Part shown: piece by piece, positions 54,308-62,186 of the stretch | How positions within the stretch are numbered: position 1 is the first letter of the stretch | Layout: each line of letters opens with the position of its first letter | Assembly: GCF_900199545.1 (NCBI RefSeq) | Contig: NZ_LT962671.1 | Span: 757,430 to 821,429, forward strand | Source: Raoultibacter massiliensis | GTDB taxonomy: Bacteria; Actinomycetota; Coriobacteriia; Coriobacteriales; Eggerthellaceae | Direction of reading: 5' to 3' | DNA length: 64,000 nucleotides | Notes under the pieces: model-generated | Database searches by the model: none | Seen by the model: only the letters and a program-made list of their open reading frames with translations | What the model was told of the DNA's origin: nothing | Translations under genes and position numbers: made by a program

Positions 54308-54967
54308 ATGCAGCGAAAAGGCCCATCGACGGGAAATCGCGACAACGCGCGCGACCGCATCACGGCTTGTGCGGTTCGCGAGTTCATGGAAAAGGGCTTC
54401 ACTGGTGCATCCCTTAGAGCGATTGCCTCTTCTGCCGACGTGACCACAGGGGCGATATACGGGTATTTCCCCAGCAAGGAAGCTCTTTTCGATGCTATTG
54501 TGGGACCGGCCGGAGACGAGCTTTTCAACCGCTACGTTGCGGCTCAGGAGAATTTCTACGATCTGCCGCTTGAAAGCCAGACGTTCGACGGAATGCAAGC
54601 ATACGAGCGGGGGCTTGTGCATGAAATGCTCGATTTCGTATACGATCACCGTGACGAATTCCTGCTCATCTTCGCTAAATCGACGGGTACTGCTTGGGAA
54701 AACTACATCGAGCGCTTCATCGATGTCGAAGAAGAAAGCACCCATCGCTATACGCGCGTCATGCGAGAGCAGGGGATTGCGATCTCCGATTTGTCGCAGA
54801 CGACTTCGCGCATCCTTTCGAGCATGTTCTTCCGCGGGTACTTCGAACCGCTTCTTGTCGACATGCCGCGCGAAGAGGCGCATGAGTTCATCGCTGATTA
54901 CGAGCGATTCTTCCATGCCGGTTATCTTGTGCTCATGGATCCCGACTTCCGCCCCTTAACCCAATAA
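54308..54967 (+). CDS. TetR/AcrR-family transcriptional regulator
   Basis: This 219-residue repressor has an N-terminal helix-turn-helix (DRITACAVREFMEKGFTGAS, then LRAIASSADVTTGAIYGYFP SKEALF) and a helical ligand-binding domain. It precedes an ABC pair on the same strand with 170 bases between. A perfect palindrome, TATAACAGTGTTATA, in that gap is its likely operator. ATG 54308 has GGAGGAG close upstream. Earlier in-frame ATGs at 54215 and 54287 would add residues with no family match. Confidence 0.9.
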   Translation: MQRKGPSTGNRDNARDRITACAVREFMEKGFTGASLRAIASSADVTTGAIYGYFPSKEALFDAIVGPAGDELFNRYVAAQENFYDLPLESQTFDGMQAYERGLVHEMLDFVYDHRDEFLLIFAKSTGTAWENYIERFIDVEEESTHRYTRVMREQGIAISDLSQTTSRILSSMFFRGYFEPLLVDMPREEAHEFIADYERFFHAGYLVLMDPDFRPLTQ

Positions 54968-55064
54968 GCCCACACGGACGCCCTGTTGCAATAATGCGGT
55001 GGAATACGAGTTGAAGCTCTGCGCAAGCGAGCAGATCCCGAGTGTCCTTTATGTCCTTAAAAAA

Positions 55065-55080
55065 GTTAGCCAATCCTAAT
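55065..55080 (+). promoter_or_regulatory. Candidate metalloregulator box before the second ABC pair
   Basis: GTTAG-CCAATC-CTAAT matches the shared pattern at nine of ten half-site positions. It directly precedes the TetR-type palindrome and lies upstream of TATACT (55091-55096), so it is between or over -35 and -10. Confidence 0.55.
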
Positions 55081-55094
55081 ATAACAGTGTTATA
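55080..55094 (+). promoter_or_regulatory. Perfect 15-bp palindrome, candidate TetR operator
   Basis: TATAACA-G-TGTTATA is a perfect inverted repeat overlapping the TATACT -10 hexamer of the ABC pair. Its size and place fit operator sites of TetR-family repressors, and the TetR gene is immediately upstream. Confidence 0.6.
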
Positions 55095-55136
55095 CTGCGA
55101 ATTGTAACCAGAGGATAACTTTTGAAAGGATTGCGT

Positions 55137-56912
55137 ATGGATGCTGAAAATGCGACCTGCGCGGGAGACGCTGAAAAGCAGCAGAAGCCGAACCCCGTTG
55201 CGCTCTTGCTTTCGTGGTCAGAAGAGAAGAAGAGTTGGTACGTCGCTTCGGTTCTGCTTGCCGTGATCGGCGTGGCGGGAAGCATCGTGCCGTACTTTGC
55301 GGTCGGGCAGATGATCTCGGGAGTGCTTGCCCAAACGAAGGACTTCTCGTTCTACCTCGGATGGTGCGCGGTTGCGGGGGTGGGCTACCTGCTCTACATC
55401 GTCTGCCACCACGCTTCGACAACCATCTCGCACAAGGCGACGTTCGCGACCATTTCCAAGGTGCGCCGGCGCCTCGCTGGCAAGCTGACGCGCGTGCCGA
55501 TGGGATACGTCCTCGATACGCCGTCGGGCAAGATCAAGAACATCATGGTGGAGAAAGTCGACAGCATCGAGACCACCCTCGCGCACGTCGTGCCCGAGAT
55601 GACCTCGAACCTGCTCGTGCCCGTTGCCGTGATCGTGTTCATGTTCACGCTCGATTGGCGCATGGCGCTCGTGGGCCTTATCACGCTGCCCATCGGCTTC
55701 ATCTGCTATATGGGCATGATGCGCGATTACGAATCGTGGTACGAGAAGACCGTGAGGGCGGGCGAAGAGATGAGCTCCGCTTCGGTCGAGTATGTGGGCG
55801 GCATCGAGGTCATCAAAGCGTTCGGGCAGTCGGCAAGTTCGTACGAGAAGTTCTCGAATGCGGTCACCCGATACGCCCGCTCGTTCATCGACTGGATGCA
55901 TCACTGTCAGATATTCCAAGACGGGGGCTTGGCCATTTGGCCCGCAACGCTCGCGACTGTGCTGCCGGTAGGCTGTTTCTTCGTTATGGAAGGCACGCTC
56001 GATCCGGCTACGTTCGTCATGATGGCGGTGCTCTCACTTGCAATCTTCCCGCCGCTGTACGCAGCGATGAACTTCATCGACTCGCTTGCGCAGATCGGAA
56101 CCGTTGTCGAGCAGATCACCGACATCCTCGACGTACCCGAGCAGCGCCGCGCCGAGACCTCCGCGAACTTGAGCGGAATGCGGATCGAGCTTTCCGATGT
56201 GCGCTTCTCCTACGGGCGCGAAGAGGTCGTCCACGGCATCGATCTTGCCATCGAACCCGCGACGGTCACCGCGCTCGTCGGTCCGAGCGGCTCGGGCAAG
56301 TCGACGCTGGCGCGGCTCATCGCCGGGTTCTGGGATGCGACGAGCGGTACGGTGCGCATCGGCGGCGCAACCGTGAACGACATGACGGCCGACCAGCTGA
56401 TGGATCTCGTCTCGTTCGTCGAGCAGGACAACTACCTGTTCGACGACACGGTGATGGAGAACATCCGCATGGGGCACCCCGGCGCCTCCGACGAGGCGGT
56501 CATCGAGGTCGCCAAGCAAAGCGGGTGCTACGAGTTCATCATGGGCCTTGAGAACGGCTTCGACACGGTGGTCGGCGGCTCGGGCGGGCACCTTTCGGGC
56601 GGCGAGCGGCAGCGCATCGCGATCGCCCGCGCCATGCTTAAAGACGCGCCGATCGTCATCCTCGACGAGGCGACCGCCTACACCGATCCGGAAAACGAGG
56701 CGGTCATCGAAGCGGCGGTCGGCAAGCTTGTAGCCGACAAGACGCTCATCGTGATCGCGCACCGGCTCTCGACGGTCACCGATGCCGATAAGATCGTCGT
56801 GGTGTCGAACGGCGGCATTGAAGCGGAAGGTACGCACGGCGAGCTTTTGGAGACGTGCCCGCTCTACGCCCAGATGTACGAAGCCCATATCGACGCAAAA
56901 GACGCCGCGTAA
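55137..56912 (+). CDS. ABC transporter, fused permease-ATPase (second pair, subunit 1)
   Basis: This 591-residue half-transporter has an exporter-type membrane domain (about residues 20-320) and an ATPase domain with Walker A GPSGSGKST (about residue 381), signature LSGGERQRIAIARA and Walker B IVILDEATAYTDPENE. The YTDPE D-loop again recalls the IrtB/YbtP group. ATG 55137 is preferred (GAAAGGA upstream) over TTG 55122. It is followed after 11 bases by its partner and is controlled by the TetR-type and metal-type sites upstream. Confidence 0.87.
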   Translation: MDAENATCAGDAEKQQKPNPVALLLSWSEEKKSWYVASVLLAVIGVAGSIVPYFAVGQMISGVLAQTKDFSFYLGWCAVAGVGYLLYIVCHHASTTISHKATFATISKVRRRLAGKLTRVPMGYVLDTPSGKIKNIMVEKVDSIETTLAHVVPEMTSNLLVPVAVIVFMFTLDWRMALVGLITLPIGFICYMGMMRDYESWYEKTVRAGEEMSSASVEYVGGIEVIKAFGQSASSYEKFSNAVTRYARSFIDWMHHCQIFQDGGLAIWPATLATVLPVGCFFVMEGTLDPATFVMMAVLSLAIFPPLYAAMNFIDSLAQIGTVVEQITDILDVPEQRRAETSANLSGMRIELSDVRFSYGREEVVHGIDLAIEPATVTALVGPSGSGKSTLARLIAGFWDATSGTVRIGGATVNDMTADQLMDLVSFVEQDNYLFDDTVMENIRMGHPGASDEAVIEVAKQSGCYEFIMGLENGFDTVVGGSGGHLSGGERQRIAIARAMLKDAPIVILDEATAYTDPENEAVIEAAVGKLVADKTLIVIAHRLSTVTDADKIVVVSNGGIEAEGTHGELLETCPLYAQMYEAHIDAKDAA

Positions 56913-56923
56913 AGGAGTATGAG

Positions 56924-58678
56924 ATGTTTGCAACGTTTAAAAAATACTTCGCCTTCGGCGGCAGTTACGCGAAATACCTCAAGCGCGGCATGGCGTTTTC
57001 GATTCTGAATTCGTTTTTCGAAGCATGGCAGATGATGGCCTTCGCCGTCGTGCTGTTCGCCCTTGCCGACAACGCCGTGACGGATGCAACCATGTGGACG
57101 GCGCTTGCCATCATGCTCGCGAGCATCGTCGGGTGCTTCGTGACAGCCCACTTCAAGAGCGAGAACTTCTGCAAGGGGAACTTCTCGATGACCGGCGAGA
57201 AGCGCACCCAGATAGGCGATCGCATGCGCTACCTGCCCATGGGCTATTTCAACGAGAACAGCCTCGGCACCATCGCGGGCACGATGACCAACACCCTCGA
57301 CGACGTGCAGAACGCCGGCGGCATGGTGTACACCAACGTGATTTCGGGCTTCGTGTTCTCGGGCTTCATGGCGATCATGCTTCTGATCTTCGACTGGCGG
57401 ATCGGGCTGGTGATCGTCGTGACGATAGCCCTGTTCCTCGGCATCAACGCGCTCATGCAGCGCGCTTCGGAGAAGGTTACCGGCAAGCGCGTGGCCGCTC
57501 AGAGCGCCATCGTGGGCGCCGTGCTCGAGTACGTGCAGGGCATCGGCGTCGTGCGTGCGTTTTCGCTCGCGGGGGAAGCCGAGCAGAAGCTCAGCGGCGC
57601 GATCGACGAATGCGAGCGCATGAACGTCGCACTCGAGCTGAAGTTCATCAAGTACGCGATCATGCAGACGCTGCTCACCAAGGCATCGAGCGTGGTCATG
57701 TGCCTCGTCTCGGTATGGTGCTGGATCTCGGGCACCATGGAAGCGGGCGTGTGCCTCGTGATGATCGTCGCCTCGTTCATGGTATACGGAAAGATCGAGA
57801 TGTCGGGCGTGTTCGCCTCGCTTCTGCGCATGATCGACATGAGCATGGACAAGGCGAACGCGATGATCGCCACGCCCGTCATGGACGAAGGCGCCCGCAA
57901 GACGACGCCTGAAAACCTCGACATCGTGGTTGACGACGTGACCTTCAGCTACGCAGACCGCACGGTCATCGATCACGTGTCGCTTTCGATACCTGCGAAG
58001 ACGACCTGCGCGATCGTCGGGCCGAGCGGATCAGGAAAAACGACGATCACGCAGCTCATCGCACGGTTCTGGGATGTTGATTCCGGGTCGATCACGCTCG
58101 GCGGCACCGACATCCGCGATTTCGAGGTGGACGCTTTGCTTTCGAACTTCTCGATGGTGTTCCAGGGCGTGTACCTGTTCGACGATACGATCGAGAACAA
58201 CATCAAGTTCGGTCGCCCGAATGCGACGCATGAAGGGGTGGTGGACGCGGCGCGGCGCGCGTGCTGCCACGAGTTCATCGAAAGCCTTCCCGAGGGGTAT
58301 GCAACCCGCATCGGCGAGGGGGGAGCGACGCTCTCGGGAGGCGAGCGCCAGCGCATCTCGATCGCGCGCGCCATCCTCAAAGACGCGCCGATCATCATCC
58401 TCGACGAGGCGACGGCGAACGTCGATCCGGAAAACGAGCGGGATCTGCAGCGCGCGGTGGCCGAGCTGACGTGCGAGAAGACCGTCATCATGATCGCGCA
58501 TCGCCTGAAGACCGTGCGCAACGCCGATCAGATCATCGTGCTCGATCAGGGCCGCATCGTGCAGCGCGGCACCCATGACGCGCTGATGGCCGAACGCGGC
58601 ATCTACGCCGACTTCGTCGGAATGCGCGAGCGCACGATCGGCTGGAAGCTTGCGGGGCGGATGGCTGGCAGCTGGTAG
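56924..58678 (+). CDS. ABC transporter, fused permease-ATPase (second pair, subunit 2)
   Basis: This 584-residue half-transporter has six transmembrane segments in residues about 15-290 and an ATPase domain with Walker A GPSGSGKTT (about residue 366), signature LSGGERQRISIARA and Walker B IIILDEATANVDPENE. AAAGGAG lies six bases before the ATG. With the preceding gene it forms a second heterodimer of the same general kind as the pair at 44.5-48.1 kb. Import of a siderophore or export of a small molecule are both possible. Confidence 0.87.
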   Translation: MFATFKKYFAFGGSYAKYLKRGMAFSILNSFFEAWQMMAFAVVLFALADNAVTDATMWTALAIMLASIVGCFVTAHFKSENFCKGNFSMTGEKRTQIGDRMRYLPMGYFNENSLGTIAGTMTNTLDDVQNAGGMVYTNVISGFVFSGFMAIMLLIFDWRIGLVIVVTIALFLGINALMQRASEKVTGKRVAAQSAIVGAVLEYVQGIGVVRAFSLAGEAEQKLSGAIDECERMNVALELKFIKYAIMQTLLTKASSVVMCLVSVWCWISGTMEAGVCLVMIVASFMVYGKIEMSGVFASLLRMIDMSMDKANAMIATPVMDEGARKTTPENLDIVVDDVTFSYADRTVIDHVSLSIPAKTTCAIVGPSGSGKTTITQLIARFWDVDSGSITLGGTDIRDFEVDALLSNFSMVFQGVYLFDDTIENNIKFGRPNATHEGVVDAARRACCHEFIESLPEGYATRIGEGGATLSGGERQRISIARAILKDAPIIILDEATANVDPENERDLQRAVAELTCEKTVIMIAHRLKTVRNADQIIVLDQGRIVQRGTHDALMAERGIYADFVGMRERTIGWKLAGRMAGSW

Positions 58679-58695
58679 GGCGTCGCGTCCTCAAG

Positions 58696-58776
58696 CTATC
58701 TTCTTTTGTATCCGGTGTACAAAGTCATGATCGCGCAGACGACCCCCGCCCAAGCCCAGAAACGATGTTGTTTCAT
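58696..58776 (-). CDS. 26-residue membrane microprotein (DUF6219-like)
   Basis: A 26-codon frame on the minus strand starts at 58776 after GGGAGCG with five-base spacing. The product has a basic start (MKQHRFWAW), one hydrophobic helix (AGVVCAIMTL) and a basic end (YTGYKRR), the layout of a single-span membrane microprotein. It resembles DUF6219-type small proteins as I remember them; no alignment was run. It is divergent from the DUF6110/P1B-ATPase genes and shares their regulatory gap with its two candidate metal boxes. A non-coding explanation remains possible. Confidence 0.6.
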   Translation of the reverse strand: MKQHRFWAWAGVVCAIMTLYTGYKRR

Positions 58777-58811
58777 GATTCGCTCCCATCAAAGTTGCCG
58801 ATGGCTATCAA

Positions 58812-58827
58812 GTTAACCATCGTTGAC
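58812..58827. promoter_or_regulatory. Candidate metalloregulator box, divergent region copy 1
   Basis: GTTAA-CCATCG-TTGAC is an imperfect member of the shared pattern, 36 bases before the microprotein start on the minus strand. It is the weakest of the listed boxes. Confidence 0.35.
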
Positions 58828-58850
58828 TAATTCCTCGACGGGTATTATCG

Positions 58851-58874
58851 TATAAATTGTTAGATCAATGCAAC
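58851..58874 (+). promoter_or_regulatory. -10 element and candidate metalloregulator box, divergent region copy 2
   Basis: TATAAATT (58851-58858) is followed directly by GTTAG-ATCAAT-GCAAC (58859-58874), the left half perfect and the right half three of five. It lies 48 bases before the DUF6110 start. Confidence 0.5.
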
Positions 58875-58921
58875 TTTTTGCATCGATTGTCCATTCAAGT
58901 CAGAGATTGAAAGGTGGTTTT

Positions 58922-59224
58922 ATGGATTCGAAAGCAAGGGGCGGTCTGTTGGTTGGAGCGGGTTTTCTTCTGGGAACGGTGGGCGTCAAGGCGTTGACGA
59001 GTAGTACGGCAAAGAAGGCCTACGTCCAGGGCGTTGCGAAGGGCATTCAGGCGAAGAGCTGCTACGAGAGCATTGTTGAGCAGGCAAAGGCTCAGGTTGA
59101 CGATATCGTGGCCGAGGCTCGCTACATCAGCGTCGCCCCTGCGGACGAAACCGAACCTGTGGAAGCGCAGGCGGTTGCCGAAACCGAAAAAAAGGCGCAA
59201 GCTAAAACCTCCGCGAAGAAGTAA
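58922..59224 (+). CDS. DUF6110-like small membrane protein (candidate FezA-like)
   Basis: This 100-residue protein has one N-terminal hydrophobic, glycine-spaced helix (GGLLVGAGFLLGTVGVKAL, residues about 6-24) like a glycine zipper. A helical middle (SCYESIVEQAKAQVDDIVAE) and an Ala/Lys/Glu-rich tail follow. AAAGGTGG is five bases before the ATG. It immediately precedes a P1B-type ATPase. In ferrosome (fez) loci a small membrane protein accompanies the ATPase FezB; this is a candidate equivalent, inferred from size, topology and order. Confidence 0.7.
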   Translation: MDSKARGGLLVGAGFLLGTVGVKALTSSTAKKAYVQGVAKGIQAKSCYESIVEQAKAQVDDIVAEARYISVAPADETEPVEAQAVAETEKKAQAKTSAKK

Positions 59225-59230
59225 CGTGCC

Positions 59231-61315
59231 ATGCGTTATGCGATAGAGCACGAAATACCCGGACGCATGCGCGTTCGGCTCGACGGCTGCATTCCCGATA
59301 GGGATATCGAGCCCCTTACGCGGGTTGTCGCAAAGTGCGATGCGGTTCGCGAGGCGACGCTGTACCCTCGTATCGGTGGGCTGGCCGTCGAGTACGCCGG
59401 CGAATGCGGACGGGACAGGGTGCTCGACTATCTTTCGTCGATTGACGAAGGCGATGTTGAACAGGCGCGCGGCGATTACGATCTGGCGATTGTTCCTCAG
59501 GCGCATTCTCTTCTGATGGACATCGCCGTGCTCGTTGGCTCGTACTTTGCGCGCAGGTGGTTTCTGCCTCGGCCGATTGCAGCCATCGTCGCCGTATGGC
59601 GCTATCGCGCGTTTCTTTTCGCGGCGCTCCGATCGCTGGGTCGATCGCGCCTCGATGTTCCCGTCCTTGATGCCGCCGCTATAGGGATGTCCTTTGCGAA
59701 ACGGGATCCGAGAACGGCGAGCCAGACGATGTTTCTGCTTGACCTCGGCGAAACGCTCGAAGAGTATACGCGCGCGCGATCGGAATGCGAGCTGATCTAT
59801 TCTTTGCTCGATATGCCCGAAAGCGCACAGCTTGTGAGGGGCGATCAGGAAATTACCGTTCCTGCTTCCGATCTGCGCGAAGGCGATATCGTTGCCGTTA
59901 GGACCGGCATGCCCATCAGCATCGATGGCGTTGTCGAGCGCGGGATCGCCATGGTGAACCAGGCCACCCTGACGGGCGAGCCGCTTGCGGTCGAGCGGGC
60001 GAGTGGAGACGATGTGTTCGCGGGAACCGCCGTTGAAGACGGAGAAATATTCATTCGGGTAAAAGCGAATACCGGGGATACGAAGCTTCGCTCCATCGTA
60101 TCGCTCGTCGAGCAATCGGAGGCGTGCAAATCGGAAAGCCAATCGCGTATGGAGGCGCTTGCCGATAGGATAGTCCCCTGGAACTTCCTGCTTGCGGGCG
60201 CAGTTGCGGTTGCAACGCGGAGCTTGGCTAAAACGTCGGCTGCTCTCATGGTCGACTATTCATGCGCGCTCAAGCTGACCGGCTCGATTGCAGTGCTCTC
60301 GGCTATGAGCCAAAGTGCGAAAGCGGGCATTACGGTCAAGGGATCCAGACATTTCGAGACCATGGCCGCCGCCGATACGATCGTGTTCGACAAAACGGGT
60401 ACGTTGACCGAGGCGTTGCCTAAAGTATCCTGCGTGCTCGCACTCGATGGATGGAGCCGTCGCGAGGTTCTGCGGTTCGCTGCTTGCCTTGAAGAGCATT
60501 TTCCTCATCCCGTAGCTCGTGCGGTTGTGCGCGCTGCCGCGGAAAAGAACCTCAAGCACCGCGAACGGCACGCCGCCGTCGAATACATCGTCGCGCACGG
60601 CATCGCGTCATCGCTTGAGGGAAAACGCGTCGTCATCGGTTCGGAGCATTTCGTCGTGGAAGACGAGGGCGTACCCATCAGCGAAGAGCAGAAAGAGAAG
60701 ATCGCGGCGGAAACCGAGGGTCTCTCGCCGCTCTATCTCGCCGTCGACGGCGAGCTTATCGGCGTGCTGGGAATCGAGGATCCGCTGAAAGACGGGGTGG
60801 CGGAGGCGATAGACAAGCTGCGCGGTCTCGGATTGAAACGCGTGGTGATGCTGACCGGCGATAACGAGCGGACCGCGGCACGGATCGCACAGGATGCGGG
60901 TGTTACCGAGTTTTATGCCAACATGCTTCCCGCTGACAAGCACGCGTTTGTCGAGCGGCTGCGCGCAGAGGGCCGCACGGTGGCTATGGTCGGAGACGGC
61001 GTCAACGATTCACCGGCGCTTTCGTGCGCCGACGTCGGCATTGCGATGGGTCAGGGCACCGCCATCGCCAAGGAGGTGGCGGACGTGACGCTTTCGGGTG
61101 GATCTCTCGAATCCCTTGTGGAGCTTCGGAAGCTGAGCTCTGCGCTCATGGCGCGTATGGATGGATCGTACAAGGGGGTCATGGCGGTGAACAGCGCGCT
61201 TCTTGCGGCGGGGATCGGGGGAATCTTGCAGCCCCAGATCTCATCGCTTCTGCATAACGCGACGACCGTGGCGCTGAGCGCGCGCAACGGGTCGGCGTAC
61301 CGGCTCCGGCAGTAG
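59231..61315 (+). CDS. P1B-type heavy-metal ATPase, candidate FezB-like iron pump
   Basis: This 694-residue metal-transporting ATPase lacks an N-terminal CxxC metal-binding domain. It starts with an arginine-rich HEIPGRMRVRLDG segment (residues about 7-19). Standard motifs follow: TLTGEPL, phosphorylated Asp387 in DKTGTLTE, an HP motif in HFPHP, and GDGVNDSPAL. The membrane metal site reads D342-Y-S-C-A-L instead of CPC, SPC or TPC. An S-C-A motif is described for the P1B-6 group, which includes FezB of ferrosomes, iron-phosphate storage compartments. It is seven bases after the DUF6110 gene. Confidence 0.85.
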   Translation: MRYAIEHEIPGRMRVRLDGCIPDRDIEPLTRVVAKCDAVREATLYPRIGGLAVEYAGECGRDRVLDYLSSIDEGDVEQARGDYDLAIVPQAHSLLMDIAVLVGSYFARRWFLPRPIAAIVAVWRYRAFLFAALRSLGRSRLDVPVLDAAAIGMSFAKRDPRTASQTMFLLDLGETLEEYTRARSECELIYSLLDMPESAQLVRGDQEITVPASDLREGDIVAVRTGMPISIDGVVERGIAMVNQATLTGEPLAVERASGDDVFAGTAVEDGEIFIRVKANTGDTKLRSIVSLVEQSEACKSESQSRMEALADRIVPWNFLLAGAVAVATRSLAKTSAALMVDYSCALKLTGSIAVLSAMSQSAKAGITVKGSRHFETMAAADTIVFDKTGTLTEALPKVSCVLALDGWSRREVLRFAACLEEHFPHPVARAVVRAAAEKNLKHRERHAAVEYIVAHGIASSLEGKRVVIGSEHFVVEDEGVPISEEQKEKIAAETEGLSPLYLAVDGELIGVLGIEDPLKDGVAEAIDKLRGLGLKRVVMLTGDNERTAARIAQDAGVTEFYANMLPADKHAFVERLRAEGRTVAMVGDGVNDSPALSCADVGIAMGQGTAIAKEVADVTLSGGSLESLVELRKLSSALMARMDGSYKGVMAVNSALLAAGIGGILQPQISSLLHNATTVALSARNGSAYRLRQ

Positions 61316-61330
61316 CGTTCGGCACCCCTC

Positions 61331-61362
61331 GCTGCGGCCTGCCGAAGCCGACGGGCCGCAGC
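61331..61362 (+). terminator. Hairpin after the P1B ATPase gene
   Basis: GCTGCGGCC (61331-61339) pairs with GGCCGCAGC (61354-61362) and is followed by TTT. The rest of the 266-base gap to the next gene holds the promoter and box of the DUF454 gene. Confidence 0.65.
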
Positions 61363-61519
61363 TTTCGGTTCCGTGTCGGCTTTGCGCTTGCGCGCCTCGT
61401 GCGTTATGTCGCCTGGGTTCTGCTGATCCTGCTCCTCTTGCCATCGGCGTCTTTCCATATGGTTCGAAGCTTAAATTAGACGCGGTTTACATTCTGCGTG
61501 TTTTTCGGTACTATGCTCC

Positions 61520-61540
61520 TATAAGTTAACTTTAGCAAAC
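61520..61540 (+). promoter_or_regulatory. -10 element and candidate metalloregulator box before the DUF454 gene
   Basis: TATAAG (61520-61525) runs into GTTAA-CTTTAG-CAAAC (61525-61540), matching the shared pattern at eight of ten half-site positions. It lies 41 bases before the ATG. Confidence 0.5.
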
Positions 61541-61581
61541 ATCGGTGTTGGAGATAGCTGTTTGCAGGAGGGCGGAGCCTT

Positions 61582-62067
61582 ATGAGCGAATTCGGATTGG
61601 CCGGGGACGCGGGCGGTAAGGGCGTGGCGATTGAAATGGCTGCTCGTGAAGCAGCGCAGGCGCCGAGTATTCGGAAGGCGAAAGAGCGCAAGGGCGCCGT
61701 CAAGGCTCTCTGGGCTGCGGGCGGGTTCGTGAGCTTCGGGCTGGGCGTCATCGGGGCCGTGCTGCCGATCATTCCGACAACTCCCTTCTTGCTTGCGGCT
61801 GCGTTTTTCTTTGCACGGAGTTCGGATAGGCTCGACGCTTGGTTCAAGTCGACCAAGCTCTACAAGCGAGTGCTCGAGGGCTATGCGACGAAGCGTTCCA
61901 TGACCGTCAAGGCAAAGCTTGCCATCCTCGTTCCCGTGACGGTTCTGCTTTCGGTCGGCTTTGCTCTGATGGCGAACGTGCCTATCGGACGCATCGTTTT
62001 GGCGATCGTCTGGATCGGGCATATCGCGTACTTCGGTTTCGTTGTGAAAACGGATAGGTCGAAGTAG
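61582..62067 (+). CDS. DUF454 (YbaN-type) inner membrane protein
   Basis: This 161-residue protein has the DUF454 core: ALWAAGGFVSFGLGVIGAVLPIIPTTPFLLAAAFFFARSS, then LYKRVLEGYATKRSMTVKAK and two hydrophobic segments. The N-terminal 45 residues are a charged extension not typical of YbaN. AGGAGGGCGG precedes the ATG. Biochemical role unknown; DUF454 genes often lie near metal or heme genes. Its own promoter carries a metalloregulator box. Confidence 0.85.
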   Translation: MSEFGLAGDAGGKGVAIEMAAREAAQAPSIRKAKERKGAVKALWAAGGFVSFGLGVIGAVLPIIPTTPFLLAAAFFFARSSDRLDAWFKSTKLYKRVLEGYATKRSMTVKAKLAILVPVTVLLSVGFALMANVPIGRIVLAIVWIGHIAYFGFVVKTDRSK

Positions 62068-62115
62068 GGTTTTCCGTGTGCAGCGCACATGTTCTCGGCA
62101 GTCTCTCGGTGAAAA

Positions 62116-62131
62116 GTTGGTCTAATCTAAC
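62116..62131 (+). promoter_or_regulatory. Candidate metalloregulator box, tandem copy 1
   Basis: GTTGG-TCTAAT-CTAAC matches nine of ten half-site positions of the shared pattern. It is 24 bases (start to start) from a second copy. Confidence 0.55.
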
Positions 62132-62139
62132 CGTGTTGT

Positions 62140-62155
62140 GTTAGGCTTGGGTAAC
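62140..62155 (+). promoter_or_regulatory. Candidate metalloregulator box, tandem copy 2
   Basis: GTTAG-GCTTGG-GTAAC matches nine of ten half-site positions and includes TTAGGC, recalling DtxR/IdeR boxes. It lies 31 bases before the ABC gene start. Confidence 0.55.
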
Positions 62156-62186
62156 TACTGAATTTCGATTGCAGAGACGAGGCTTC

